11,734 nt of DNA, from NCBI GenBank assembly GCA_963589005.1, contig CAVAJR010000042.1, positions 1 through 11,734 of the forward strand, read 5' to 3'. Positions 1-6,545 of the stretch are shown piece by piece. Under the pieces are notes generated by a model. The model worked only from the letters and a program-made list of their open reading frames with translations. It ran no database searches and was not told the origin of the DNA. The stretch's first letter is position 1; each line of letters opens with the position of its first letter. The stretch is from RGIG5612 sp963589005. Lineage in GTDB: Bacteria > Bacillota > Clostridia > Lachnospirales > Lachnospiraceae. A program made the position numbers and the translations under genes.

Positions 1-301
1 AAGCTTGCTTCTCAACAGCAAGCTCAAACATCTTCTGGATGTACTCAAGTCCGTCAGCTATGTCAGTTCCGGTGGAGTTTCTTGGATAGGCGCAATTGAT
101 GACAATGGAGCCCTTCATCATGTCAGCGTCCATCATATCCCTGTGACGATACTCTACATTCTTTCCTCCAAGCTTCTCTATCAGCTGCTCCGGCTTTGAG
201 GACAAGGCATATACTACATACCGCTTATCATTCCTCAGTCTCTCTACCAAATGGCTTCCGAGAAAACCGGATGCACCTGTTATGACGATCTTCTTACTCA
301 T
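1..301 (-). CDS. NAD(P)-dependent epimerase/dehydratase, extended SDR family (3' part lost at window edge)
   Basis: The first 100 codons of a protein are present; the rest lies beyond the left edge. It begins MSKKIVITGASGFLGSHLVE, a classical N-terminal Rossmann strand with the GxxGxxG (GASGFLG) nucleotide-binding motif of extended short-chain dehydrogenases that act on nucleotide sugars. A later stretch, IVINCAYPRNSTG, sits where this family has the strand following the dinucleotide site. The catalytic Ser/Tyr-x-x-x-Lys region is not in the window, so epimerase, reductase and dehydratase cannot be told apart. The ATG lies inside the last codons of the upstream ATP-grasp gene (8-nt overlap, TATGAGTAA), so translation is probably coupled and the two products probably act in the same pathway. 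The family call is firm; the substrate is unknown. Confidence 0.88.
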   Translation of the reverse strand, partial: MSKKIVITGASGFLGSHLVERLRNDKRYVVYALSSKPEQLIEKLGGKNVEYRHRDMMDADMMKGSIVINCAYPRNSTGTDIADGLEYIQKMFELAVEKQA

Positions 302-1592
302 AAATCGTTCCTACATAGTCCAACTCTTCCATACCGGGCAAGATCATCTCTTCACCCGTGTCCGAAATTACATGAACTAACCTCTGAATCTCCAGCATTT
401 CATTTTTCATGGATTCGATATCATCCGCTTTGCCGAGAATCCTCACCGTGATCTGTGCCAGCAGGCCTTTCATCTTCTGAGTGATCTCGTCACCCTCTGG
501 GTGTGCAACAACTGCCTTGATTACACCTGGCAGTTTCTCTATCTCATCAAGACCTGTAATCCTCGCAATCTTCCCAGGCTTACAGAGGAGGGAAACGTTA
601 TAGGTGTACCTCCCATTGAAATAAGGATTAACCTTCTGCGCGATATCAGGTTCGCCCATATCTCCTGTAAGTGCGAAACGAATGAGCATGTCCAGCGGAT
701 CGTATCCGCAAACCTCTTTCAAGTTGATATATTCAAGACTCCCTGTAAGCCTGTAGCCAATGTCATATACCCAGCACTCGCCGTCCACAATCTTGCACTG
801 CATGAACATCATGCCGTTTTTTATTCCGACAAAATGAAACATTTCTTTCATTTTTGGTGCAGTCTCTGTCAGAAATCTCGGCTGTACAATAGACGGATAG
901 GTATATCCTACTGGAAGCGGAATTACACCCTCCTGGTTATGTTTGACGTGTCGGTTTCCAATCATCATTAGGTAATATTGCCCTTCCGCAAACAGCCAAA
1001 ATATCGTAGCTTCCTGTTCGTCAATGTACCGTTCTACCAAAACTTCCTTGTCCTCAGAGGTACTGGAAGCAAAGTCTATAGCCGTTTTCAGCTCCTCTTT
1101 TGAGTAGCACACCGTGATGCCTCGTGCGCCGCTGCTCTCACTGGGCTTCACAATAACTGGGTAAACAATGTCCGCTGTGGTGGTGTCAAAATCATTCAGA
1201 TCGACCTTATATTCAGGAATTGTGGGAACATCAAATTCCCGCATCAGCTTTTTGTATTTCTGCTTATCAATAAAGATTTCAAACTGCTCTTTTGTACCGT
1301 AGGACGGAAGACCTGCCTTCTCACACATCTCAGCATAATAGGGGAGAACTGAATCTGTGAAGCCAGTGAGAACGCCGTCGAACTTCTGCTCTTTGATAAA
1401 CTCCGCCATCCGATCAACGTCACTTGTGTCCTCATAATATGCCTCATCAGCCATCTGCTTTGCAGGGGATTTCTCCAGGGGATAATAATCCGTCACAGCA
1501 GTTACAATACCCATCGCTCTGGCGTGTCTGATAATCTCACAGGAAATTCTCGAACCACCAAGTATCAGGAGTCTTTTGCCCTTCAGTTTCAT
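294..1592 (-). CDS. ATP-grasp ligase of a polysaccharide locus (second of two)
   Basis: A 432-residue protein with ATP-grasp architecture. It has an N-terminal Rossmann-like pre-ATP-grasp segment (KRLLILGGSRISCEIIRHAR, residues 6-25), then a lid/nucleotide-binding region with the glycine-rich loop VKPSESSGARGI at 148-159, and a VERYI strand near 186-190. The segment VYDIGYRLTG at 275-284 lies where metal and substrate ligands are expected; it has Asp-x-Gly in place of the commoner Glu-x-Asn, which I recall from ATP-grasp proteins of capsule clusters. Such enzymes activate a carboxylate as acyl phosphate and join it to an amine or other nucleophile. Here that could be amide formation on an amino sugar or uronic acid, but this is inference. 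The ATG is supported by an AGAAGGA ribosome site 6 nt upstream. The 3' end overlaps the epimerase gene by 8 nt. The substrate is unknown. Confidence 0.87.
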   Translation of the reverse strand: MKLKGKRLLILGGSRISCEIIRHARAMGIVTAVTDYYPLEKSPAKQMADEAYYEDTSDVDRMAEFIKEQKFDGVLTGFTDSVLPYYAEMCEKAGLPSYGTKEQFEIFIDKQKYKKLMREFDVPTIPEYKVDLNDFDTTTADIVYPVIVKPSESSGARGITVCYSKEELKTAIDFASSTSEDKEVLVERYIDEQEATIFWLFAEGQYYLMMIGNRHVKHNQEGVIPLPVGYTYPSIVQPRFLTETAPKMKEMFHFVGIKNGMMFMQCKIVDGECWVYDIGYRLTGSLEYINLKEVCGYDPLDMLIRFALTGDMGEPDIAQKVNPYFNGRYTYNVSLLCKPGKIARITGLDEIEKLPGVIKAVVAHPEGDEITQKMKGLLAQITVRILGKADDIESMKNEMLEIQRLVHVISDTGEEMILPGMEELDYVGTIYE

Positions 1593-1625
1593 CCTATTTC
1601 CTTCTTTCTACTGCCATTTGCAGTA

Positions 1626-1669
1626 CTCTTTCTCGTCTCTTTCTCGACTCTTCCTTGTCTCTTTCTCTA
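1626..1669 (-). repeat. Four tandem copies of an 11-bp purine-rich unit between two genes
   Basis: On the plus strand, units start at 1626, 1637, 1648 and 1659. They read CTCTTTCTCGT, CTCTTTCTCGA, CTCTTCCTTGT and CTCTTTCTCTA, and so are AG-rich on the coding strand. The repeat fills about half of the 93-bp gap between the stop of the fusion gene (1686) and the start of the second ATP-grasp gene (1592). A small inverted repeat (ACTGC-CATTT-GCAGT, about 1611-1625) lies between it and the start codon. The 11-bp period is not a multiple of three and is close to one DNA helical turn. No function is assigned; it could be a variable-number repeat, an RNA-protein site or a spacer. Confidence 0.75.
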
Positions 1670-1685
1670 TTGGTATAACCCAGTT

Positions 1686-3440
1686 CTATTTCTGGACGCT
1701 ATTCGTCCACGCATGAATTGCATCAACGATCGCCTGCATATCGCCTTCGGAATAACGCTGGTCACAAATCAATGACAGCTCGTTTGCCCTCACTCCGACG
1801 GACGCTCCCATAACCTCTGGCCAATGGATTGGGCAATAAATACTGTGGTCAATCAGGTACTTCCGCAAGCTGTCCCTGTCTTCAGTCGTCATAAAGATTG
1901 GCAGGAACAGCGGCGTGTCCGTCTTAAGATCAACAGATGGAATCGAGAGAATCTTTCCGTCCAGATCAGCCAGACCGGAGAGCAACACCTGAGTATTTCT
2001 CTGGCGCGCCTCCTTCACTTTCTCAATATCGATACTAGCCACAATTCCCATAGACGTATTGTCAATCTTTAACATCCGATCCACGTGGATCAGGTCATTC
2101 TCAAATGTGGCCTGCGTCAGCAGGAAGTTCTCCTTGTTGCTGATCTCTCCGGTCAGGTAGTCATATTTCTCTTTCATGCCGGCAATCTTATCTACTACGG
2201 CATGATTGCTGTCCATATCCGGCTTCTCGGCGAACGTTCCGTTTTTCTTTCCTACCCAGCCACCTGTGGGAATACCAAACCACTTTCTGAGGCTGGCAAC
2301 AACATAGTCGCTGTCTTCTGATACAACCACACTCCGCAACATGGAATGGGTGATATCCTCAATCACTACTGCTCCCTGTGCATGGACTTTCTTGATCACC
2401 TCATGCTCAGCCGTGACACAGAGGCCAAAATAGCTCATGATAAGGACGATTGTGTGGTCATCAGCATCGGGAATCTGATAGGTGAACGCTCTGCCCTGAT
2501 ATCCAACCTCATAAAACTCAACCTTTAATCCACGGTCGATAAAGGACTGAAGCATGGATACACAGCAGTATGAGGGAGCGAGAACACGGCTTATGGTCCT
2601 TTCCTTCAGGATATCCCTGAGTGCCACATCAATTGCATTACGGCCTGAAAACACGAAAGAGCTGTCTTCCACAGAAGGCAGCCAGTTAACTTCCCTTCCA
2701 GTTTTATTGTTCAATCCATAGGAATCATCAAGCCAGAAGTAGCTGCCTATTTCTGAATATGTCATCCCGGCCACCTGCTCACCTCCGTTTCCTTCTTCCT
2801 GCAAAATTCTGTACGGCCCATAATCCAACACTTTTGTCGTACCGCGTACAGTAACATCGGAATGCCGCAGCACCTTCAGCACTGTGTTCAAGATGATCTT
2901 GAAATCCACACCGAAAGAGATACTGTCCACATACTTAATATCCAGTTCAAAGCGCTCATCCCAGGGGAGATTGTTTCTCCCGCTGACTTGCGCAAGACCT
3001 GTTAACCCTGGTCTGACATCATGCCGTCTCCTAAGATTTGTCGGATAATGCAGGAGATAGTAAATGGAGAGCGGCCGCGGCCCCACGATACTCATGTCAC
3101 CCCGGATAATGTTTACCAGTTCCAGAAGCTCATCAAGACTGCTGGCACGTAGAAACTTGCCAAACTTCGTAAGCCGCTGTGCGTCCGGTAAAAGCCGTCC
3201 ATCCTCACCGACTTCATTAGTCATGCTGCGGAATTTGTAGAGGTAAAATATCTTTTCACCCTTCCCCGGCCGCGCCTGCTTGAATACAATAGGACTGCCA
3301 TGCTTTATCCGAACCAACAGAGCGGTAATTCCTAACAGCGGGCTTAAAATCACAAGTGCCAGCGTCGACAGAATAATATCCAACAATCTTTTTATGTAGT
3401 TTCTGTATAATCCTTTACGAGCCAACTTTCGTTCCACCAT
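1686..3440 (-). CDS. Fusion: undecaprenyl-phosphate phosphoglycosyl transferase + DegT-like aminotransferase domain
   Basis: A 584-residue two-domain protein. Residues 1-215 form a complete short (PglC/WcfS-type) monotopic phosphoglycosyl transferase. It has a membrane-inserting hydrophobic helix at about 19-45, KFRSM at 69-73, SLDEL at 101-105 carrying the catalytic Asp-Glu pair, GDMSIVGPRP at 114-123 and RPGLTGLAQVSGRN at 143-156. It should transfer a sugar phosphate from a UDP-sugar to undecaprenyl phosphate. Residues from about 226 onward resemble fold-type I PLP enzymes of the DegT class: FSGRNAIDVAL at 263-273, LAPSYCC at 287-293, EDITHS at 361-366 (Asp362 for the pyridine nitrogen) and SLRKWFG at 383-389 with Lys386 as the probable Schiff-base lysine. 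Most relatives of each half are separate proteins. A strong internal ribosome site sits at the junction, so the second domain may also be made alone. The start at 3440 has no clear Shine-Dalgarno, but no better start precedes the membrane helix. Confidence 0.87.
   Translation of the reverse strand: MVERKLARKGLYRNYIKRLLDIILSTLALVILSPLLGITALLVRIKHGSPIVFKQARPGKGEKIFYLYKFRSMTNEVGEDGRLLPDAQRLTKFGKFLRASSLDELLELVNIIRGDMSIVGPRPLSIYYLLHYPTNLRRRHDVRPGLTGLAQVSGRNNLPWDERFELDIKYVDSISFGVDFKIILNTVLKVLRHSDVTVRGTTKVLDYGPYRILQEEGNGGEQVAGMTYSEIGSYFWLDDSYGLNNKTGREVNWLPSVEDSSFVFSGRNAIDVALRDILKERTISRVLAPSYCCVSMLQSFIDRGLKVEFYEVGYQGRAFTYQIPDADDHTIVLIMSYFGLCVTAEHEVIKKVHAQGAVVIEDITHSMLRSVVVSEDSDYVVASLRKWFGIPTGGWVGKKNGTFAEKPDMDSNHAVVDKIAGMKEKYDYLTGEISNKENFLLTQATFENDLIHVDRMLKIDNTSMGIVASIDIEKVKEARQRNTQVLLSGLADLDGKILSIPSVDLKTDTPLFLPIFMTTEDRDSLRKYLIDHSIYCPIHWPEVMGASVGVRANELSLICDQRYSEGDMQAIVDAIHAWTNSVQK
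2772..2786 (-). promoter_or_regulatory. Internal ribosome site and GTG start at the domain junction of the fusion gene
   Basis: On the coding strand, GGAGG (2786-2782) is followed 7 nt later by an in-frame GTG at 2774-2772 (codon 223). An ATG follows three codons on, at 2765-2763 (codon 226). The site falls in the glycine-rich linker between the sugar-transferase and aminotransferase domains. Initiation here would give a free aminotransferase-like protein of about 362 residues. The arrangement looks like two coupled genes whose intervening stop codon was lost. Whether it is used is not known. Confidence 0.5.
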
Positions 3441-3488
3441 TTCGTTTTATAAGTCATTATTCAGGTTGTTTTTTTAGTCGTTTTTCAC

Positions 3489-3504
3489 GCTGTCACCAGA
3501 CAGC
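3489..3504 (-). other. Small stem-loop between acyltransferase and fusion gene
   Basis: On the coding strand, GCTGTC-TGGT-GACAGC gives a 6-bp stem with a 4-nt loop, just after the acyltransferase stop codon and about 50 nt before the fusion gene. It is not followed by a T-run on the coding strand (the next bases are GTGAAAAACG), so it does not look like a standard intrinsic terminator. It may be an mRNA processing or stabilising element, or chance. Confidence 0.3.
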
Positions 3505-3512
3505 TGTTACAA

Positions 3513-4091
3513 TTATTCGCCATCCGATGCTTTCCTCTCTTCATGAAAGAAGTTCCACGCTCTTTGAATCTCATCATTAGAAATGCTCTGATTGTGTTCA
3601 ACATAGGGATAGCTGTACCCCCCCCATGGATTTTCGGCGCATCTACGGACATAATCTTCAAATGAGCCGATTCGCTTCGCAGGAGTCCCAACATACACGC
3701 CGTTTGGTTCTAAATCGCTTGTTACTGTGGCGCTTGCGCCGATAATGCAATTCTCACCGATTCGCACATTAGGAAGGATTGTCGCGTTATATCCGATGAA
3801 CACATTGTCCATCACCTCAATGCATCCGACCTTTTCAGGGAAGTGGCCAAGCCCTAACTTATTGAGAACCGTGTAGGAAGCATCGTGTGTTACGAAACGA
3901 ACGCCTGCCGCGATCATGATGTTGTTATGCAGTTTAATAAGTTCAGGATATAGCGGGATCAGCCTCGGTTGAAACTTAACGTTTTCTCCTACTTCGGCAA
4001 AGATATGTTTATCGCGCAGATATCTGCCCCGCGCTCCTGAACCTCGTTTCAGGAACAACCCTATGGTTTGCCGCATACGTTGTTTCTTCAT
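3513..4091 (-). CDS. Left-handed beta-helix (hexapeptide-repeat) acyltransferase with a G8 tract
   Basis: A 192-residue trimeric-type acyltransferase of the maltose/galactoside O-acetyltransferase class. Hexapeptide-repeat coils run through about residues 55-135. They include IMIAAGVRFVTHDAS with the likely catalytic His69, then VFIGYNATILPNVRIGENCIIGASATVTSDL and the conserved GTPAKRIG turn at about 135-142. The usual reaction is transfer of acetyl or another acyl group from acyl-CoA to a sugar hydroxyl or amine. Here the acceptor may be the locus's amino sugar or a glycan intermediate (inference). The C-terminal tail holds PWGGYSYPY at 155-163, whose Trp-Gly-Gly codons form an uninterrupted G8 (3618-3625). 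One extra G would end the protein six codons later (VQLSLC, then stop). The start is supported by GAGAGG 5 nt upstream. A 110-bp gap separates it from the FemAB-like gene. Confidence 0.88.
   Translation of the reverse strand: MKKQRMRQTIGLFLKRGSGARGRYLRDKHIFAEVGENVKFQPRLIPLYPELIKLHNNIMIAAGVRFVTHDASYTVLNKLGLGHFPEKVGCIEVMDNVFIGYNATILPNVRIGENCIIGASATVTSDLEPNGVYVGTPAKRIGSFEDYVRRCAENPWGGYSYPYVEHNQSISNDEIQRAWNFFHEERKASDGE
3615..3628 (-). repeat. G8 homopolymer in the acyltransferase gene
   Basis: Eight consecutive G on the coding strand (plus-strand C at 3618-3625), flanked as CAT-G8-TACAGC. In this assembly the tract is in frame and encodes Trp-Gly-Gly of WGGYS. Its flanks match those of the G9 tract at 5272-5280. 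Poly-G tracts of this length inside genes are unusual in mid-GC Firmicutes and are prone to slippage. Confidence 0.8.
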
Positions 4092-4143
4092 TGCTGCCTC
4101 TCTTGTAATCAGTGTTCTTATACTCAGTCTTTCTCTTAATCCG

Positions 4144-4194
4144 TTAATTTCTTAGCCAGTTAAAACTATGGATCTCATAGCCAGTAGATCTCAT
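4144..4194 (-). other. Intergenic micro-ORF made of interleaved short repeats (doubtful gene)
   Basis: The 110-bp gap between the FemAB-like and acyltransferase genes holds interleaved direct repeats. On the plus strand these are TAGCCAGT at 4153-4160 and 4178-4185, and GATCTCAT at 4171-4178 and 4187-4194. On the coding strand a 16-codon reading frame (MRSTGYEIHSFNWLRN, stop at 4144-4146) runs through them. It has only a poor, very close ribosome site (AGGCGATG). It may be chance; a leader peptide or a translational spacer are alternatives. There is no evidence of expression. Confidence 0.2.
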
Positions 4195-4201
4195 CGCCTG
4201 T

Positions 4202-5188
4202 TTATCTCTCTTCTCTATACGCCGGGAAGAACTCTGATTTCATATCTGCGCCAGCGGCTTCGCATATCCGCCTATATACATCTTCATTCCAGACTTTCTT
4301 CGCTATATAAAAATCAAACTCTGTGTTTTTCCCAAACTCCCGCTTGAACTTATACAAGCCATTATCTTCGGATCGAGATGAGCCTCCACCGTAGTGAATT
4401 ACCTCATATCCTTTTTCATGGCCATAGATTGCAAGCGCATATTTGAGGATGTAGGCCGGAGAATATTCCAGATACTCTGATAACGTCCCGGACAGATGCG
4501 CATGCAGATATTTTCCATAGCGGAAGTACACGCCCATTGCGATAAGCTTCTCACCCAGGAAGACCTTCCCTGTGGTGATATTCCCCTGGAATTTCTCCAA
4601 CATCTCCTGGAAATAATCCGGCTTGAAGTAGTAGTAATCGTCCGCTCCGTCCCGATCCATTGTGGAGTAATAAATTTCAACAAAATCACCGAGAGTCGTC
4701 GGATTTTCATCCACCTCGTATTTTATTTCCGGATTTTTCAGAATCCTACGTATGTCCTTCCTCTTGTGCTTTGAAAACTCCGTGCCGATAACATCCTCAT
4801 ATGTCAGATTGGCTCCCACAGTCTTTCTGTCATAGATGGAGTCATAAGCATCCTTAAAGTCCACGCCGTTACCAATGATCGGATGAAACCGGACAAACTC
4901 TGCTATGATGTTTTCCCGAGCTGTGTAAGCCCTAAAATTCTTCATGTAAGCAGCTATCAGCTTTTCTTTATCCAATGATTCATGTATCACCGGCCCACCG
5001 TATCCGTAAGGTGTCACTATGTCATAGTATTGGACTCCATCATCCAGAGGGATATCTATCGTCCTCTTCAGGAACAGATTCGTGATAACTCCATGCTCAC
5101 ACTCAAATCTATACTCTACGGCTTTACTACTTTCAGTTTCATATAATCGTGCATAATCTGGTTCAAAATAAATATCCGGATACATCAT
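4202..5188 (-). CDS. FemAB/GNAT-like aminoacyl- or acyltransferase
   Basis: A 328-residue protein with the duplicated GNAT fold pattern of FemAB / BioF2-like (Acetyltransf_6) proteins. An N-terminal half carries the TPYGYGGP signature (59-66). A basic linker HKRKDIRRILKN (141-152) leads to a C-terminal half with LHAHLSGTL (228-236) and HYGGGSSRSEDNGLYKFKREFG (265-286), hallmarks of this group. FemAB proteins transfer amino acids from aminoacyl-tRNA to lipid-linked peptidoglycan precursors; relatives in polysaccharide loci are thought to acylate amino sugars. Which applies here is not visible. No signal peptide is seen, so it should act in the cytoplasm. The start is Met-Met (ATGATG) preceded by GAGGTGG at 5-7 nt. 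If the upstream ATP-grasp tract had eight G, its stop codon would overlap this ATG as ATGA, implying coupled translation. Confidence 0.85.
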   Translation of the reverse strand: MMYPDIYFEPDYARLYETESSKAVEYRFECEHGVITNLFLKRTIDIPLDDGVQYYDIVTPYGYGGPVIHESLDKEKLIAAYMKNFRAYTARENIIAEFVRFHPIIGNGVDFKDAYDSIYDRKTVGANLTYEDVIGTEFSKHKRKDIRRILKNPEIKYEVDENPTTLGDFVEIYYSTMDRDGADDYYYFKPDYFQEMLEKFQGNITTGKVFLGEKLIAMGVYFRYGKYLHAHLSGTLSEYLEYSPAYILKYALAIYGHEKGYEVIHYGGGSSRSEDNGLYKFKREFGKNTEFDFYIAKKVWNEDVYRRICEAAGADMKSEFFPAYREER

Positions 5189-5254
5189 GCGGCCACCTCT
5201 TTAAGAGGCACCGCATAGATGCGGTTGTTGCGGTTAATCAGATATATGCAGTAT

Positions 5255-6385
5255 CTACTGTATCTGCTGTACCCCCCCCCATGAGGTACTTAGCCTTGCC
5301 GCAGGATCATCAAATATCGCTTCTGATTCCAATACTATCGGCTCGACATCCACATCGCGGAGGAATATGTACGGCTTCTCATAGTGGTGAAATTGATCTC
5401 TCACCACATTCCTGCTATCTCCATCCTCATGAATTCTTATCGTATCTTCAATCAAGTCAAAACCCACATGAGCCATTACACCTGTGTAAGCCATGTGACG
5501 GATGTTGACCTCAGTAACTTTAAGCTCCCCGTTCTTATCCTCCTTCAAATCGAAAGACAATATGCCGTGAGCCAGAACACCGAGTTTTTTCTCCAAATAC
5601 TTGATACAATCGTCACAGAATTTGTTAATCCTGTCCTCGTTGAGAAATCGACCGAAGTGCGTATTCCCGGTAACATGAGATGGCGCTGTATTTGCCATAA
5701 CATATTCCACACACTCAAGCGCTGCGCCTTTCACATACTCCCCATTGTAATAAAGCATCTGATTAGCAAGATGCCGACCAGTGAGGAACTCCGACACAGT
5801 AAACTCGGGGATGCGGGAGTTTATGAAGAGCCATGATTTATAGGAACTGATGTCATCAAGGCGGAGAGAACCGAGACCTCCTGTGCCTTCCGTTGCTCTG
5901 ATCCAACACGGAAATCCGATATTGTTCTCCACATCCTCAAAGCGTGGGTTCTCTTGCGTGACCTTTATTGTCTTTGGGATGAATTCAGTGCCTTCCAACA
6001 GTTCCGCCATGATGGACTTATCACGAAGGGATTCGGACAACAGTTTACATCCCATGAACACAGGCACAGGAAACTTGCCGTGATTTTCGAAGTATTGCCC
6101 CCATTCGACAATCTCTGATTCTGGCTGAACAAAAGCATAGTCTATATGTTCTTTTTCCGCCAACTTTTCAATCCATGAGAAGTATTCTGTATCATCACAG
6201 CGAGGAGAGACATAATACGTGTCGATGAGCTTCTGCCCACTGTGATTCTTCATAAAAAATCCCATGGCCTTCTTCTCGACATCACAGCCGACGAGTCTAT
6301 AGTCTGGATGATTTTCTCGAATAATTGTCGCAATGGATCTTGGTGTCAAGCCACCAATGCCAGTAATTAAAATATTCTTGCTCAT
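5255..6385 (-). CDS. ATP-grasp ligase with a G9 tract that probably shifts its C-terminus out of frame
   Basis: As assembled, 376 residues. It is a CarB-like ATP-grasp protein: N-terminal Rossmann-type segment KNILITGIGGLTPRSIA (3-19), ATP-binding loop RATEGTGGLGS (163-173), and the metal-binding strand KVTEVNIRHMAYTG (289-302) with Glu292 and Asn294 as expected Mg ligands. It should activate a carboxylate with ATP and ligate it to an amine; the substrate is unknown. The start is supported by GAGGA 8 nt upstream. Near the 3' end the codons for Trp369-Gly370-Gly371 plus the next base form a G9 run, after which the frame closes at a TAG (5257-5255). With eight G the frame would continue 28 residues after Gly371 (YSRYSRYCIY...AVPLKEVAA, 399 in all) and end in TGA at 5187-5185. 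That stop overlaps the next gene's ATG. The extended form is probably the intact product. Confidence 0.85.
   Translation of the reverse strand: MSKNILITGIGGLTPRSIATIIRENHPDYRLVGCDVEKKAMGFFMKNHSGQKLIDTYYVSPRCDDTEYFSWIEKLAEKEHIDYAFVQPESEIVEWGQYFENHGKFPVPVFMGCKLLSESLRDKSIMAELLEGTEFIPKTIKVTQENPRFEDVENNIGFPCWIRATEGTGGLGSLRLDDISSYKSWLFINSRIPEFTVSEFLTGRHLANQMLYYNGEYVKGAALECVEYVMANTAPSHVTGNTHFGRFLNEDRINKFCDDCIKYLEKKLGVLAHGILSFDLKEDKNGELKVTEVNIRHMAYTGVMAHVGFDLIEDTIRIHEDGDSRNVVRDQFHHYEKPYIFLRDVDVEPIVLESEAIFDDPAARLSTSWGGVQQIQ
5269..5283 (-). repeat. G9 homopolymer near the 3' end of the first ATP-grasp gene
   Basis: Nine consecutive G on the coding strand (plus-strand C at 5272-5280), flanked as CAT-G9-TACAGC, the same context as the G8 tract at 3618-3625. 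With G9 the frame reads WGGVQQIQ then stop. With G8 it reads WGGYS and continues to an ATGA junction with the next gene. With G10 it would stop after about 13 further codons. Directly downstream is a short imperfect 9-bp tandem repeat (ACAGCAGAT, ACAGTAGAT), which encodes YSRYSR in the G8 frame. Confidence 0.85.
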
Positions 6386-6545
6386 AACCTAATCCTCGAG
6401 TGTTATATAGAGTAGTAGTTATTATAGCCCCTCTCCAAGGGCTGTACCGCACCATAACGGATATTGCGGATTGGTTTAGGGTTGGGTGCGCTCAACTGTT
6501 TCTTCCTGAATTCGGAATGTTACGTCTTGGCATAAATATAGAAAA
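6386..6545 (-). other. 160-bp intergenic region with a small inverted repeat and a TATAAT box
   Basis: This is the largest gap inside the glycan cluster, between the aminotransferase stop and the ATP-grasp start. On the plus strand it contains AGCCC (6426-6430) and GGGCT (6439-6443), an inverted repeat with an 8-nt loop. Next to it is a perfect TATAAT on the coding strand (6426-6421), but the hexamer 16-17 nt upstream (GGTACA/CGGTAC) is a poor -35. A weak or activator-dependent promoter for the ATP-grasp and following genes is possible. No T-run terminator is seen and no convincing gene. Confidence 0.3.

Noticed and set aside
1..6. AAGCTT (HindIII site) at the first base, suggesting a clone boundary
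   Set aside because: AAGCTT also occurs inside the same partial gene (near 170), and the coding frame runs straight through it, so it carries no information beyond chance.
501..971. 156-codon plus-strand frame inside the ATP-grasp gene, and similar plus-strand frames at 5384-5836 and 8498-9130
   Set aside because: They are antisense to genes with clear motifs. They have no recognisable domains or ribosome sites, and their composition is as expected for shadows.
3489..3504. Intrinsic terminator after the acyltransferase
   Set aside because: The stem is only 6 bp and is followed by GTGAAAAACG rather than a T-run on the coding strand.
3485..3694. 69-codon minus-strand frame overlapping the end of the acyltransferase
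   Set aside because: It is an out-of-frame shadow in the same region. It reads through the G8 tract but has no domain features and no ribosome site.
5255..6385. Calling the first ATP-grasp gene a pseudogene because of the suspected frameshift
   Set aside because: Only the last 28 residues are affected and all catalytic motifs are intact. The frame difference depends on a single homopolymer base, so 'switchable or misread' fits better than 'broken'.
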